Assembly: GCF_019331715.1 (NCBI RefSeq)
Contig: NZ_JAHBBG010000014.1
Location: forward strand, 1-58,332
DNA length: 58,332 nt
Direction: 5' to 3'
From: Bifidobacterium simiiventris
Lineage (GTDB): Bacteria; Actinomycetota; Actinomycetes; Actinomycetales; Bifidobacteriaceae
Part shown: piece after piece, positions 24,099-38,536 of the stretch
Layout: each line of letters starts with the position of its first letter
Position numbering within the stretch: position 1 is the stretch's first letter
Translations under genes and position numbers: made by a program
The notes under the pieces: model-generated
The model's input: the letters and a program-made list of their open reading frames with translations, nothing else
The model's database searches: none
What the model was told of the DNA's origin: nothing

Positions 24099-27000
24099 AT
24101 GAGGTTCGGGAAGAAGGGCGCCGGCGCGGTGGCGTCGATCACTGCCGCCGCGGCGTTGCTGGCCTGTCTGGTTCCGGTCGCGTTGGCCGATAACGGTGGC
24201 GGTGGTTCCGGCGAGGATGGCGGCGGTTCGGGCGGTGGTCCGACGCAGACGGCCGATGTGCATTGGATCTACAAGGATTCGTGGCCGGCCACGCTGGATG
24301 GCATGAAGACGGCGTTGAGTGATGCGAAGGTGCGTCTGTCGTCCGATCTGGCGAACGGGCAGAACCAGTTCGTGAACATGAACAAGACTTTGAGCGACGC
24401 GATCGATGAGTGCCAACGCTCCTATACGGGTGAGGGGAACGCGGACTGCCGTCTGGTGGCGGTGGGCTACGTGCGCTTGGCGGATGGTTCGTTCAACGGC
24501 AGCTACGTGAGCTCGAACGCGAAGAACCGTTGGGAGGCGCAGTGGAAGGCCGAGGCGAAGGGCGACTACACGTATCAGGGTCAGAAGTACTCGACCTCGA
24601 CCACGTGGAAGGACAAGCTCGGCACGCGCAGCGTTGACTCGCTGGCACAGGAGTCAATCAACTCCAACCCGAACGCCTCGTTCCGCGTGATCGTGCTGGC
24701 GCAGAACCAGCCGCCGGTCGATTACAAGCTGAACGTGACCACCAGCCACAAGCAGAAGACCGACATGCAGGTCGGCTCCACCGACCCGATCGGCGACGTC
24801 ATCCACGCAGACAACGGCGGTTCCGCAATCAAGGAGACGTTGAACGGCACCGCGATCATCCATTACGAGAACGGCTCCTATCTGCCCGCGAAGAGCGTGA
24901 GCAAGCCGATCAGCTTCTCTAGCAATGGAGACACCCAGCTCGACAATCTCGCCTCGCCGAAGGATTTCGGCATGAAATACTGGGCCGAGGGATCGTACTG
25001 GATCGACATCCAGGTGCCCAAGCAGGGCCGCATGCAGGCGGCCGTGGACACCGTGGACCGCGATCCGGCCGAATCCTGGAAGGTGAGCTCGGTGCCGCCC
25101 GAGCCCCCGGTCAAGAAGATCGAGGACGGCGTGAGCGCCGACCGGATGACGAACCGCACCACCATCACGTACGGCACCGGCCGCGGCGGCTACGAGATGC
25201 GTTTCCGCGACGTGATCGAACCCAACGGCGTCGAATATTCCGTGGACAACTACAGGCTCATCGACAGGACCGACGGCAACCGCGACGTTTCCGGCGAGTT
25301 CGAGATCAATTGGGACAAGGCGTCGAACACGGTGTCGGCCGCTCGTTCGGCGGACAAGGGCGAGATGCCCATGGACCATGTCTACGAATTCAGCTTCGAC
25401 GTGACCGTGTCGAAGCCCTCCGACTTCCAGCAGGTCAGGGACCATGCGTGGGGCCAGTGGAACCACGGGCCCGAGGCCGACGCCGGAACGAAACAGTTCG
25501 ATACGTGGCGGCCGAATCCCGACAAGAGCTGGATCCGCCTGAACGCGAAGGGCCAGTGGGAGGCGGTCATCGACCCGAAGGAGACCAACCAGACCGGCGC
25601 CGACGATATGACGCTTCTGGACGGGGACCGGGTCGCCTCGGTAGTCAACGGCACCATCGCCAAAAACCTCATCCAAGCCCCGGAGGCTCTGACGCTCACG
25701 GACGACTGGTCGGCCGCCGACTACCTGTTCGACGCCGACGACAAGTCGAAGATCAAGGTGTACGAGGCCGATGCCGGCACCGATCGCGAGTCCAGCGTCA
25801 CCGACATCGCCAACCACGGCAGGGACGTCACCGACCAGTGGACGATCACGATGGAAGGCACCACGGTGACCGCCACCGCAGGCCAGGCCTACCGCGAGGG
25901 ATTGAAGGGGCTGAAGACCGCGAAGCAGGTCACGCTGCTCATTCCCGGCAAGGCGTCCTATGCCAACGGCAAGGGCGCGGGCCAGGTGCGCGACGACTTC
26001 GGCAAGCAGTCGAGCGACGAACTGTCGTTCTGCACCACGCCGGATGGCAAGGCGCTGACGAACAAGGGATCCCAGACCGTCAACACGCACACCATCCCCA
26101 CGAACGAACCGAAGATCTGCGGCTACATACCGCCCGTCGTCAAGGACGTGGTCGGCGAATCCTCGCAGGGAGGCGACCAGGCGTCCGTGGACGGCAGGGT
26201 CGTCTACCCGGGCCAGCGCGTGGAATACCGTCTGGAGACACAGCCCCACCTGCCCGGCAATCTCGCGTACTCCGTCAGTGAGGTGGCGGTCACCGACACC
26301 TACGACGAGCATCTTGAAGTGGACAAGCAGACCCTGGAGGTCACCGACCTGTCCACCGGCAAGTTCATCCCGAAAACCGAGTACGAGACCCAGTGGAACG
26401 ACGGGCAGCATGCAGTGCGCCTCGTGTTCTCCGACGGGTACGTGAAGACCAACTGGCGCAACGGCGCGAACCCGCGCATCATCGTCCGCTTCGAGGGCAC
26501 GGTCGCCAAGGACGCGCCCACGGACACCAAGATCGGCAACCAGTGGGCATTGACACTGAACAACATGGTCACCCCGAGCAACAGGGTGTGGAACGAGCCG
26601 CCCGACTTCACGCCGGTGAAGAAGGACACCCAGGCCGACCCGTCCATCAGCATCGACGGCAAGACCGCGCTGCTGGGCGACCGGATCTACTACCGCGTGA
26701 CCATCGACGCCAAGCAGACCAACCAGGCCTACAAGGTCTGGAGGCTCGGCATGACCGATGACTGGGACGACGAATATCTCTCCCTTGACGCCAAGCGCAT
26801 CGAGGTCATCGACACCGCGACCGGCAAGGATGTGACCGCGAAGTTCAACATCGCGGCGATCGACGGCGTCGCCTACGTGTACGCCAAGACCGCGGACACG
26901 AAGGTGCCGGCCACCGGCGAGACCATCAAGGGCGACCCCCAGCCCAAGAACCTCAAGGAGTACGCCGAAAAGAAGGACCACGACCCGTTGAAGGAGCCGG

Positions 27001-28394
27001 CCATCGATCAGTCGATGCTGGGCACGAGCTATGAGGTGAGCCTGCCGATGACCGTCATCAAGGTCACCGACGGACATATCGTGAAGAACAAGGCCACGCA
27101 GGTCGTCAACGACACCCGCAAGGACACCAACGAGGTCGCCAACCCCCTCAAACCCGTCAACCCGTCCAAGGACGTGGTCGTGAAGGTGGACGGCGAATCC
27201 ATCGACAAGCGGAGCGTGTACCTCAACAGCCTGTTCCTCTACCGTCTCGACAGTTCCGTGCTGCCCGCTCACCGCGCCTACCAGAAGGTCACCGACTGGA
27301 GCATCACCGACCCGCTCGACACCGAGCATGACCAGTACACCGGCCAATGGGCCGTGTACGCCATGCGAGACCTGACCGAACAGGGCAAGGTGATCGCCCA
27401 TAAAGGCGTGAAGATCGCCGGCAGCGGCTTCGATGCCGGCGCATACGGCGGCGAACTGTTCACCCTCGCGCAGGACGACAAGGGCGTGGTCACCGTTACC
27501 GCGACCCAGCGCATGCTCGACCTCGTCAGCGGCGACGACGAAAGCGAGCAGGCATGGACCGCGTTCATCCAGTGCAAGCGCGTCAAGACCGGAGAACACA
27601 TCGCCAACCGGTTCGACGAAACCCTAAACGGCACCAAACGGCCTTCCAACCAGGTCGAGACGCACACGCCCGACATGACACCGAGCCTGAAGATCGAGAA
27701 ATGGGACGAGGCCTCCGGCTGGCCGGCCGGCGACCGCGACCAGGTCAAGGACGCGCTGGCCATGCAGGGCGACACGCGCATCGTGTTCACCATCACCAAC
27801 ACCAGCACCACCGACCCCGACACCAAGCAGGGCGCATGGTACCGCACCAAGGACCTGAACCTCAAGGACCAACTGGTCGCCGGCGACGGCCGGGTGACCG
27901 ATCTCGAATACCCCGCCGATTGGGACAGCCGCATCCTCAAGCCCGGCGAGAGCGTCGAGGTCAAGGGCGTCCTCAAGGGCGTGACCGACCATCACACCGA
28001 CCGTGCCACGGTCACCGGCACGCCTCTGATCGAATGCGTCGTCTCCGACCCGGATCCGTTCGACGGCAAGGACGAGACGTCCGCACCCGATGACGCGGTC
28101 ACGATCGACGGCAGGCTCGTCTGCCCCGATACCGAGGTGGTCAGCAACGCCGACGACTGGAACGGCTACCGGACCGGGCTCGCCCACACCGGCGCCGCCA
28201 TCCAGGGCATGATCGCCGCGGCGATCACGCTGCTCGCCGTCGGCGGGGGACTGGTCGCCGCCCGCAGGTTCAGGCGCGGTAACAACGCCGGCGGCCGCCA
28301 CTCCGGCACGATGCAACCCGTCGATGCCGAGGACGCCGACGCGGATGCCGTCGAAACCGCCGATCCGGTCCCCGGCGGGCAATCCGAGATCTGA
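24099..28394 (+). CDS. Giant cell-wall-anchored adhesin with isopeptide-type repeats
   Basis: 1431 residues. A signal peptide (1-32) ends at VALA-DN. The C-terminal sorting signal is LAHTG (1361-1365), a hydrophobic span and RRFRR. Unusually, about 40 acidic residues follow the span. Three tandem modules of about 170-200 residues each close with a related linker: SNRVWNEPPDFTP, TNEVANPLKPVNP and SNQVETHTPDMTP. This pattern resembles the isopeptide-forming adherence domains of streptococcal antigen I/II and enterococcal aggregation substance. AAAGGA precedes the ATG at 24099. Being encoded in a conjugative island, it may promote donor-recipient contact, by analogy with aggregation substance. 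Confidence 0.75.
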   Translation: MRFGKKGAGAVASITAAAALLACLVPVALADNGGGGSGEDGGGSGGGPTQTADVHWIYKDSWPATLDGMKTALSDAKVRLSSDLANGQNQFVNMNKTLSDAIDECQRSYTGEGNADCRLVAVGYVRLADGSFNGSYVSSNAKNRWEAQWKAEAKGDYTYQGQKYSTSTTWKDKLGTRSVDSLAQESINSNPNASFRVIVLAQNQPPVDYKLNVTTSHKQKTDMQVGSTDPIGDVIHADNGGSAIKETLNGTAIIHYENGSYLPAKSVSKPISFSSNGDTQLDNLASPKDFGMKYWAEGSYWIDIQVPKQGRMQAAVDTVDRDPAESWKVSSVPPEPPVKKIEDGVSADRMTNRTTITYGTGRGGYEMRFRDVIEPNGVEYSVDNYRLIDRTDGNRDVSGEFEINWDKASNTVSAARSADKGEMPMDHVYEFSFDVTVSKPSDFQQVRDHAWGQWNHGPEADAGTKQFDTWRPNPDKSWIRLNAKGQWEAVIDPKETNQTGADDMTLLDGDRVASVVNGTIAKNLIQAPEALTLTDDWSAADYLFDADDKSKIKVYEADAGTDRESSVTDIANHGRDVTDQWTITMEGTTVTATAGQAYREGLKGLKTAKQVTLLIPGKASYANGKGAGQVRDDFGKQSSDELSFCTTPDGKALTNKGSQTVNTHTIPTNEPKICGYIPPVVKDVVGESSQGGDQASVDGRVVYPGQRVEYRLETQPHLPGNLAYSVSEVAVTDTYDEHLEVDKQTLEVTDLSTGKFIPKTEYETQWNDGQHAVRLVFSDGYVKTNWRNGANPRIIVRFEGTVAKDAPTDTKIGNQWALTLNNMVTPSNRVWNEPPDFTPVKKDTQADPSISIDGKTALLGDRIYYRVTIDAKQTNQAYKVWRLGMTDDWDDEYLSLDAKRIEVIDTATGKDVTAKFNIAAIDGVAYVYAKTADTKVPATGETIKGDPQPKNLKEYAEKKDHDPLKEPAIDQSMLGTSYEVSLPMTVIKVTDGHIVKNKATQVVNDTRKDTNEVANPLKPVNPSKDVVVKVDGESIDKRSVYLNSLFLYRLDSSVLPAHRAYQKVTDWSITDPLDTEHDQYTGQWAVYAMRDLTEQGKVIAHKGVKIAGSGFDAGAYGGELFTLAQDDKGVVTVTATQRMLDLVSGDDESEQAWTAFIQCKRVKTGEHIANRFDETLNGTKRPSNQVETHTPDMTPSLKIEKWDEASGWPAGDRDQVKDALAMQGDTRIVFTITNTSTTDPDTKQGAWYRTKDLNLKDQLVAGDGRVTDLEYPADWDSRILKPGESVEVKGVLKGVTDHHTDRATVTGTPLIECVVSDPDPFDGKDETSAPDDAVTIDGRLVCPDTEVVSNADDWNGYRTGLAHTGAAIQGMIAAAITLLAVGGGLVAARRFRRGNNAGGRHSGTMQPVDAEDADADAVETADPVPGGQSEI

Positions 28395-28502
28395 CCGAAG
28401 CGGCAGGAACCGCTCTCTGCCGCGATGATTCTTCCGGCCGGACGACAATCCGGCCGGAACCCCGCCGGTTCTCTTCCTTCTTCTCTCCCCGGCGGGCATG
28501 GC

Positions 28503-28550
28503 AACGGCCCGGCGCCAACGGTTCAAACCGTTAGCGCCGGGCCGTTCCCT
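28503..28550. terminator. Bidirectional terminator between adhesin and permease
   Basis: AACGGCCCGGCGC pairs with GCGCCGGGCCGTT, with an inner AACGGTT/AACCGTT stem. Further dyads lie before it: TTCCGGCCGGA/TCCGGCCGGAA at 28432-28459 and CCCCGCCGG/CCGGCGGG. They separate convergent genes. Confidence 0.85.
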
Positions 28551-28565
28551 TGCCGCCTTGATTAC

Positions 28566-30047
28566 TTACCGCTTGTCGGGTTCCTCGGAGGCGAGTCGTT
28601 CTTCGAGCTGTTCGACGATGTGGTCGTGCATGTTCTCGTCGATCTTGACGGTCAGGAGGAAGACGACGAGGCTGGCGACGATGCCGGCGAGCGGCAGGTA
28701 GTAGGCGCAGGTCTTGAACGTGCGGATGTTCGCGGCGGTCATGTCGGCGGCGGTGGCGTTGCCGACCATGCCGGCGGCGACGGCCACGAAGCCCACGATG
28801 CCGTTGGACAGCGCGCCGGCGATCTTGTCGAGCATCGGGCGCACGGAGAGGGTGACGGCCTCGTTGCGCTTGCCGGTCTTGAGCTGTCCGTATTCGATGG
28901 AGTCGGTCATGCTCAGGATGGCGGTCATCTGGATGGTCTGCGCGGGCAGGTAGAAGAGGACGAGCGCGACGATGACGACGGGCAGGTTCATGGGCGCGAT
29001 GATGAACAGCGTGTAGCCGGCGATCATGAACGCCATGCCTGCGGTGTACAGCCAGCGGCGCGGGATGCGGCGGTTGAGCACCGGGTAGAGGGGCGTGGTG
29101 ACCAGTCCGGTGATGACCGGGATGACGCCGGCGATGGAGAAGCTGTCCGGCGCGCCGAGCACGTATTTGAACTGGTAGAAGAGCACGCCGGTGGTGGCGA
29201 CGTTGGCCACGGAGTACAGCAGGTAGCTCAGGGCGACCCACAGGAGCTGGTCGTTCTGGGCGATGGCCTTGAACGCCTCGATGGGGTTGCCGTTGGCCTC
29301 GGCCTTGGCGCGCAGCTCGCCCTGGTTCTCGCGGGTGCCGAACGCGACGCTCCACGCGGTCAGCAGGCCGAGCACGGCGATGATGATGGCGAACGCGGCC
29401 CAGCCGGTGCGGCCCTGCTCCCATTGGCCGGTGAACTTCCAGGTGAACCAGCTGACGACGGGCACGACGATGACGGTGACGCCGTTGTAGCCGATGGATC
29501 CGGTGAACGCGCCGAGCGCGGTGTACGTGCTGCGTTCGTGCGAGTCGGAGGAGATTGCGGGGATCATGCCCCAGTAGGAGATGTCGCGCAGCGAGTAGAT
29601 CACGTCCAGCAGGATGAACACGATGACGAACAGGACCATGAACACGCCGGTGTTCACGTCCACGAGGCCGAACAGGCCGGTGAACACCATAATCAGCAGG
29701 ATGCCGGGCACGAGTCCGCCGATGAACTGCCAGGGGCGGAACCGGCCCCAGCGGGTGTTCGTGTTGTCCACGAGGTTGCCGAGCAGCGGGTCGAGGAAGA
29801 TCTCCGCGATGCGGATGACCACCACGAGTCCGGTGATCACCGCGATGAGGCGCGCGGCCAGCGTCTTGTCCACGTCGATGAACAGCGCGGTGGTCACGAA
29901 CGTGATGAAGAACGTGCTCATCGTGTTGTAGAACGCGGCCTGTCCCAGATTGCCGAACGCGTATGCGATCTTCTGGCCCATGTTCCTCGCGGGTGTTGCC
30001 TGCGGCTGTCCGGGCGTCGCCGTGCGCTGTGTGGTGGATCCGCTCAT
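28566..30047 (-). CDS. GPH-family beta-galactoside:cation symporter
   Basis: 493 residues with about 12 membrane helices. The glycoside-pentoside-hexuronide family signature is in AYAFGNLGQAAFYN and DPLLGNLVDNTNTRWGRFRPW. The family co-transports lactose, melibiose or related sugars with H+ or Na+. It is divergent from the GH2 beta-galactosidase and shares its operators, which points to lactose or N-acetyllactosamine as substrate. CAAGGAGG fits the start at 30047. It lacks the PTS IIA-like tail of Streptococcus LacS. The name lacS would be a guess. Confidence 0.85.
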   Translation of the reverse strand: MSGSTTQRTATPGQPQATPARNMGQKIAYAFGNLGQAAFYNTMSTFFITFVTTALFIDVDKTLAARLIAVITGLVVVIRIAEIFLDPLLGNLVDNTNTRWGRFRPWQFIGGLVPGILLIMVFTGLFGLVDVNTGVFMVLFVIVFILLDVIYSLRDISYWGMIPAISSDSHERSTYTALGAFTGSIGYNGVTVIVVPVVSWFTWKFTGQWEQGRTGWAAFAIIIAVLGLLTAWSVAFGTRENQGELRAKAEANGNPIEAFKAIAQNDQLLWVALSYLLYSVANVATTGVLFYQFKYVLGAPDSFSIAGVIPVITGLVTTPLYPVLNRRIPRRWLYTAGMAFMIAGYTLFIIAPMNLPVVIVALVLFYLPAQTIQMTAILSMTDSIEYGQLKTGKRNEAVTLSVRPMLDKIAGALSNGIVGFVAVAAGMVGNATAADMTAANIRTFKTCAYYLPLAGIVASLVVFLLTVKIDENMHDHIVEQLEERLASEEPDKR

Positions 30048-30137
30048 GGTGTGGTGGCCTCCTTGCGACCTGTAAAGAATCTGTGCGCGGGAACAGCTCC
30101 GATCCCGCAAGACGCGAGTATAGAACTTTCTCGAAAA

Positions 30138-30153
30138 AGTAAAAAACTTTACC
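30138..30153. promoter_or_regulatory. LacI-type operator upstream of the permease
   Basis: AGTAAA-AAAC-TTTACC is a near-perfect dyad of the form AGTAAA-N4-TTTAYY. The same pattern occurs before the beta-galactosidase (30309) and before the lacI-family gene (36920). Confidence 0.7.
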
Positions 30154-30308
30154 GCGTGTCGCAAGCAACGCCAACGAATCGCATTCGTCGATTCGACACG
30201 ACGCACGGACGAAAAGACACCGTAACAGCCGAATTATCAGTGCAATCAATGGATTTGCACAGGTTCTCGCAGTCACCGTCGAGGCATGCGCAAGAAGTTG
30301 CGTAAATT

Positions 30309-33571
<3,263 letters not shown>

Positions 33572-33577
33572 CCGGCA

Positions 33578-33613
33578 ACGGGCGGCGGCATGCACCACCA
33601 TGCCGCCGCCCGT
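33578..33613 (+). terminator. Intercistronic hairpin, lacZ-nagB
   Basis: ACGGGCGGCGGCATG pairs with CATGCCGCCGCCCGT around a six-base loop. No T run follows, so it may stabilise or partly attenuate the message rather than end it. Confidence 0.6.
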
Positions 33614-33656
33614 GCATATTCCCCAAAACACACCCACAGAAAAGAGACAATCAATC

Positions 33657-34469
33657 ATGGCTGAAGTGATCATCGTCAAGAACGAGGAGGAGGCCGGCGA
33701 GATCTACGGCCGTTGCGTGGCGGACCTCATCAAGGCCAAGCCGGACGCGGTGCTGGGTCTGGCCACGGGCTCCAGCCCGCTGGCCGCCTACCAGGCCCTC
33801 GCCAAGATCGTGCACGAGGAGTCGATCGACGTCTCCCAGGTGCGCGGCTTCGCACTGGACGAGTACCTGGGCCTGCCGCTGACCCACCCGGAGTCCTACC
33901 ACTCCACCATCCACCGCACGGTCGTCGAACCGCTTGGCCTCGACCCGGCCAAGGTCCACGTGCCCGGCGACGTGCTGAACGGCGCGCCCCTTGAGGACGG
34001 CGACAAGATCGCCGCCGCCGGCCCGGCCTACGACGCGGCCATCGAGACCGCTGGCGGCATCGACGTGCAGATCCTCGGCATCGGCACCGACGGCCACATC
34101 GGCTTCAACGAGCCCGGCTCCTCCCTCGCATCCGGCACGCGCGTCAAAACCTTGGCCGAGCAGACCCGCATCGACAACGCCCGCTTCTTCGACAACGACA
34201 TCAACCAGGTGCCCACCCACTGCATCACGCAGGGCATCGGCACGGTCCTCAAGGCCCGCCACCTCGTGCTGCTTGCGTTCGGCTCGGGCAAGGCCGAGGC
34301 CATCGAGGAGACCGTCGAGGGCGGCGTGAGCGCATTCTGCCCGGCCTCCGCGCTGCAGCTGCACCCGCACGCCACGATCATCATCGACGAGGAGGCCGCC
34401 AGCCGCCTGCGTCACAAGGACTACTACCGCTACGCCTTCGCCCACAAGCCGGCCTGGCAGGGCATCTGA
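33657..34469 (+). CDS. nagB: Glucosamine-6-phosphate deaminase
   Basis: 270 residues. NagB converts glucosamine-6-phosphate to fructose-6-phosphate and ammonia. Motifs include GLATGSSPLAAYQAL (phosphate loop), FALDEYLGL (catalytic Asp), GIGTDGHIGFNEPG and HCITQGIGTVLKAR. The ATG at 33657 follows AAAGAGA. It is followed by nagA 71 bases on, with a stable hairpin between. The fructose-6-phosphate enters the bifid shunt directly. Confidence 0.96.
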   Translation: MAEVIIVKNEEEAGEIYGRCVADLIKAKPDAVLGLATGSSPLAAYQALAKIVHEESIDVSQVRGFALDEYLGLPLTHPESYHSTIHRTVVEPLGLDPAKVHVPGDVLNGAPLEDGDKIAAAGPAYDAAIETAGGIDVQILGIGTDGHIGFNEPGSSLASGTRVKTLAEQTRIDNARFFDNDINQVPTHCITQGIGTVLKARHLVLLAFGSGKAEAIEETVEGGVSAFCPASALQLHPHATIIIDEEAASRLRHKDYYRYAFAHKPAWQGI

Positions 34470-34483
34470 CGGCAATCGAACGG

Positions 34484-34521
34484 TTCGGGCTCCTTCTTTC
34501 TCCGCAAAGAAGGAGCCCGAA
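34484..34521 (+). terminator. Intercistronic hairpin, nagB-nagA
   Basis: TTCGGGCTCCTTCTTT pairs with AAAGAAGGAGCCCGAA (16 perfect pairs, six-base loop). No T run follows on the plus strand. It is probably an mRNA-stabilising or attenuating element that sets the relative output of nagB and nagA. Confidence 0.65.
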
Positions 34522-34540
34522 CGCATACAGGAAGGAAATC

Positions 34541-35845
34541 ATGACACAGGACAGAAGTGAGATCGTCGCGCGCGTGACGGCGGCGTTGGAGGGCGAGGCC
34601 AAGCCGGTCGCGATCCGCGGGGCGCGCAAGGTGGACGCCCGCGGCGAGCAGTCGGGCTACTGGGTGGTCTCGGACGCGCGCGGCGTGATCGTGGCCACCG
34701 GTTTCGCGGCGGCGGACGGCAGCGGCGAAGAGGCGTTCGAACATGCCTGCCGCACGGTCGGCATCGACCCGGCCTCCCGCTCCGGCGAGGTGATCGACGC
34801 GGCCGGCCGCATCCTCACGCCCGGCTACGTGGACATCCACGCCCACGGTGCCTGGGAGAAGAGCTTCGACGACGGCCCTGACGGCATCGACGTGGCCCGC
34901 GCCGGCCACGCGGTGCACGGCACCACCCGCCAGGTCCTCTCGCTTATCACCAACCCGATGGATGTGATCTGCCGCAACATCCGCACCGTGCGCGAGAAGA
35001 TGGCCACCCGCCCCGACATCCTCGGCTGCCACCTCGAAGGCCCGTTCCTCGCCCTCAAGCGCAAGGGCGCGCACGATCCGAACTGCCTCAAGGACCCGGT
35101 GCCCGAACTCGTGGACGAGATGCTCGACGCCTCGGGCGCCGACCCCGCCACTGGCAAGCTCGGCTGCATCCGCCAGATCACCATCGCCCCCGAACTGGAG
35201 CACGGCATCGGCGCCATCCGCCAGTTCGCTGCCGCCGGCGTGGTGCCCGCGGTCGGCCACTGCGACGCCGACTACGCCACCGCCCAGGCCGGCTTCGACG
35301 CGGGCGCCGGCATCATGACCCACATGTTCAACGCGATGAACGGCCTGCACCACCGCGAACCCGGCCCCATCCCGGCCGCCGTCGAGGACCCGCGCGTCAC
35401 CATCGAACTCATCAACGACGGCTTCCACGTGCAGAACCCGATGGTCAAGCTCGGCTTCGGACTCGCGCCCCACCGCATCGCGTTCGTCACCGACGCCATG
35501 GCCGCCACCGACTGCCCCGACGGCGCGTACAAGCTCGGCGAACTCGACGTGAACGTCATCGACGGCCACGCCCGACTCGTCTCCAACGGCGCCATCGCCG
35601 GCTCCACGCTGACATTGGAGGTCGCGGTCCAGCGCGCGGTCAACGAACTCGGCTTCAGCCCGGTCGCCGCCGTCGAGGCCGCCACACTCACCCCGGCACG
35701 CGCCTTCGGATTCGACAGGCCCAACCCCGTCACCGGCACGCCGCTCGGCCTCATCGCCCCCGGATACGCCGCCGACCTCAACCTCCTCGACCCCACCGAC
35801 TGGACCGCCCAACACGTCTGGTGCGCCGGCCGCCAGCTGAAGTAA
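34541..35845 (+). CDS. nagA: N-acetylglucosamine-6-phosphate deacetylase
   Basis: 434 residues of the amidohydrolase fold. NagA removes acetate from GlcNAc-6-phosphate, feeding NagB. Visible motifs are YVDIHAHGAWE, GCHLEGPFLA, VGHCDADYATAQAG, HMFNAMNGLHHREPG and VTDAMAATDCPDG. It has about 40 more N-terminal residues than the E. coli enzyme. No GlcNAc kinase is in the cassette, so phosphorylation must come from elsewhere. An AGGAAGG site precedes the ATG at 34541. Confidence 0.95.
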   Translation: MTQDRSEIVARVTAALEGEAKPVAIRGARKVDARGEQSGYWVVSDARGVIVATGFAAADGSGEEAFEHACRTVGIDPASRSGEVIDAAGRILTPGYVDIHAHGAWEKSFDDGPDGIDVARAGHAVHGTTRQVLSLITNPMDVICRNIRTVREKMATRPDILGCHLEGPFLALKRKGAHDPNCLKDPVPELVDEMLDASGADPATGKLGCIRQITIAPELEHGIGAIRQFAAAGVVPAVGHCDADYATAQAGFDAGAGIMTHMFNAMNGLHHREPGPIPAAVEDPRVTIELINDGFHVQNPMVKLGFGLAPHRIAFVTDAMAATDCPDGAYKLGELDVNVIDGHARLVSNGAIAGSTLTLEVAVQRAVNELGFSPVAAVEAATLTPARAFGFDRPNPVTGTPLGLIAPGYAADLNLLDPTDWTAQHVWCAGRQLK

Positions 35846-35896
35846 ACTCCTTCCAGCAAAATCGACACCGGTGCCGCCCGTCTTCGAGACGACGTC

Positions 35897-37423
<1,527 letters not shown>

Positions 37424-37630
37424 GTGGATTTGTTGAATCAGGTGCTTCAGTTGTTCGTCAGGTTCGCCACCATCGGCGGCGGCTTGTGGCTGGTGTGGGG
37501 CGCCGTCACCTTCGGCGGCGGCCTGAAGGATCATAATGGGCCGCAGACGCAGTCTGGACTGTGGCAGATCGTGGGCGGAGGCATGATCATCGCGGCCGCG
37601 CAGATTTTCAACGCGGTGGCTCTAGGCTGA
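37424..37630 (+). CDS. Small T4SS pilin-like (Maff2/TrbC-type) membrane protein
   Basis: 68 residues with two hydrophobic helices separated by a short polar loop (GGLKDHNGPQTQSG). That is the size and layout of Maff2/TrbC-type proteins at the head of Gram-positive conjugation operons. GAGGAGG precedes the GTG at 37424. The VirB6-like gene follows after 18 bases. Confidence 0.65.
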   Translation: MDLLNQVLQLFVRFATIGGGLWLVWGAVTFGGGLKDHNGPQTQSGLWQIVGGGMIIAAAQIFNAVALG

Positions 37631-37648
37631 GCTGATTCGGGGCCTGCC

Positions 37649-38494
37649 GTGGAGGACTTCATCGTAGCCATGCTCAACATGATCGGCGGCGGAGGTGCCG
37701 GTTCGATCACGGCCGGGCTGTTGTCCCAGACGCCGGAGACATGGAATCCCGCTCTTTACCAGTTGGCGGTGAACGTGCATGGAGTCGCCGTCAAGCCTCT
37801 GACGTCGGTGGTGCTCGCGGTCATGTTCACGTTGGAGCTGGCGCGCAACTCGACGCGCATCGAAGCGGACCGCGATCTGGGCGTGAAGATCGTGGCCGGC
37901 ACCATGTTCAAGATCGCGCTGGTGTTCATCGCCGTGCAGAACGCCGGTTTGTTCATTCGGATGTTCAATCAGGTCACGCAGTTCCTCATGCAGGGCGTGT
38001 CCTCGCAGATGTCGTATGAGGCGACGGGCGACGGCGGTCAGTTGGGTGATCTGATGCGTGACCAGATTCGCGATGCCGGGGTGATGGGGCAGGCGGCGTT
38101 GTTCTTTCTGCTGGTGATTCCGTGGCTGTTGTCCCAGTTGGCGTCGGTGGTGTTCACGGTGGTGCTGTATGTGCGGTTCATCGAATTGTATGCGTTGACG
38201 GCGTTCCAGTCGTTGCCGTTCGCGTTTCTGGTGCATGAGGACACCAAGCCGATCGGCGTGGGTTTCTTCAAGTCGTATGCTCGCACGTCGGTGAATGCGG
38301 TGTGCGTGTTCATATGTCTGGTGTTCTATCAGCGGATCGTGGTCGATGCCGTGAAGATCCCGGATTCCGCGGACGAGGGCATGGTGGCGTGGGTGACGGG
38401 CAACTTCGGCAATCTCATGATGGCGGGCATCCTGCTGTTTTTTGTGATCGCGGTGAGTCAGCGTGTCAGTCGGGCCATAGCCGGCGGCGAGTAG
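37649..38494 (+). CDS. VirB6-like polytopic membrane protein
   Basis: 281 residues with six or more membrane segments. It lies between the small pilin-like gene and PrgI, where conjugation operons encode the VirB6/PrgH-type channel subunit. No enzymatic motif is present. The start is GTG 37649, with a weak ribosome site. The assignment rests on position and topology. Confidence 0.65.
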   Translation: MEDFIVAMLNMIGGGGAGSITAGLLSQTPETWNPALYQLAVNVHGVAVKPLTSVVLAVMFTLELARNSTRIEADRDLGVKIVAGTMFKIALVFIAVQNAGLFIRMFNQVTQFLMQGVSSQMSYEATGDGGQLGDLMRDQIRDAGVMGQAALFFLLVIPWLLSQLASVVFTVVLYVRFIELYALTAFQSLPFAFLVHEDTKPIGVGFFKSYARTSVNAVCVFICLVFYQRIVVDAVKIPDSADEGMVAWVTGNFGNLMMAGILLFFVIAVSQRVSRAIAGGE

Positions 38495-38536
38495 CCGCCT
38501 ACCACAACCGGGGCCAATCAGGGAAAGGATTCATTC

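Noticed and set aside
24654..27599. 981-codon open frame antisense to the adhesin
   Set aside because: High-GC coding DNA with strong third-position G/C bias leaves the opposite strand open. The sense frame has a signal peptide, ribosome site and sorting signal.
28425..30305. 626-codon plus-strand frame across the permease gene
   Set aside because: It is the shadow of the GPH symporter, whose membrane helices and family motifs are clear on the minus strand.
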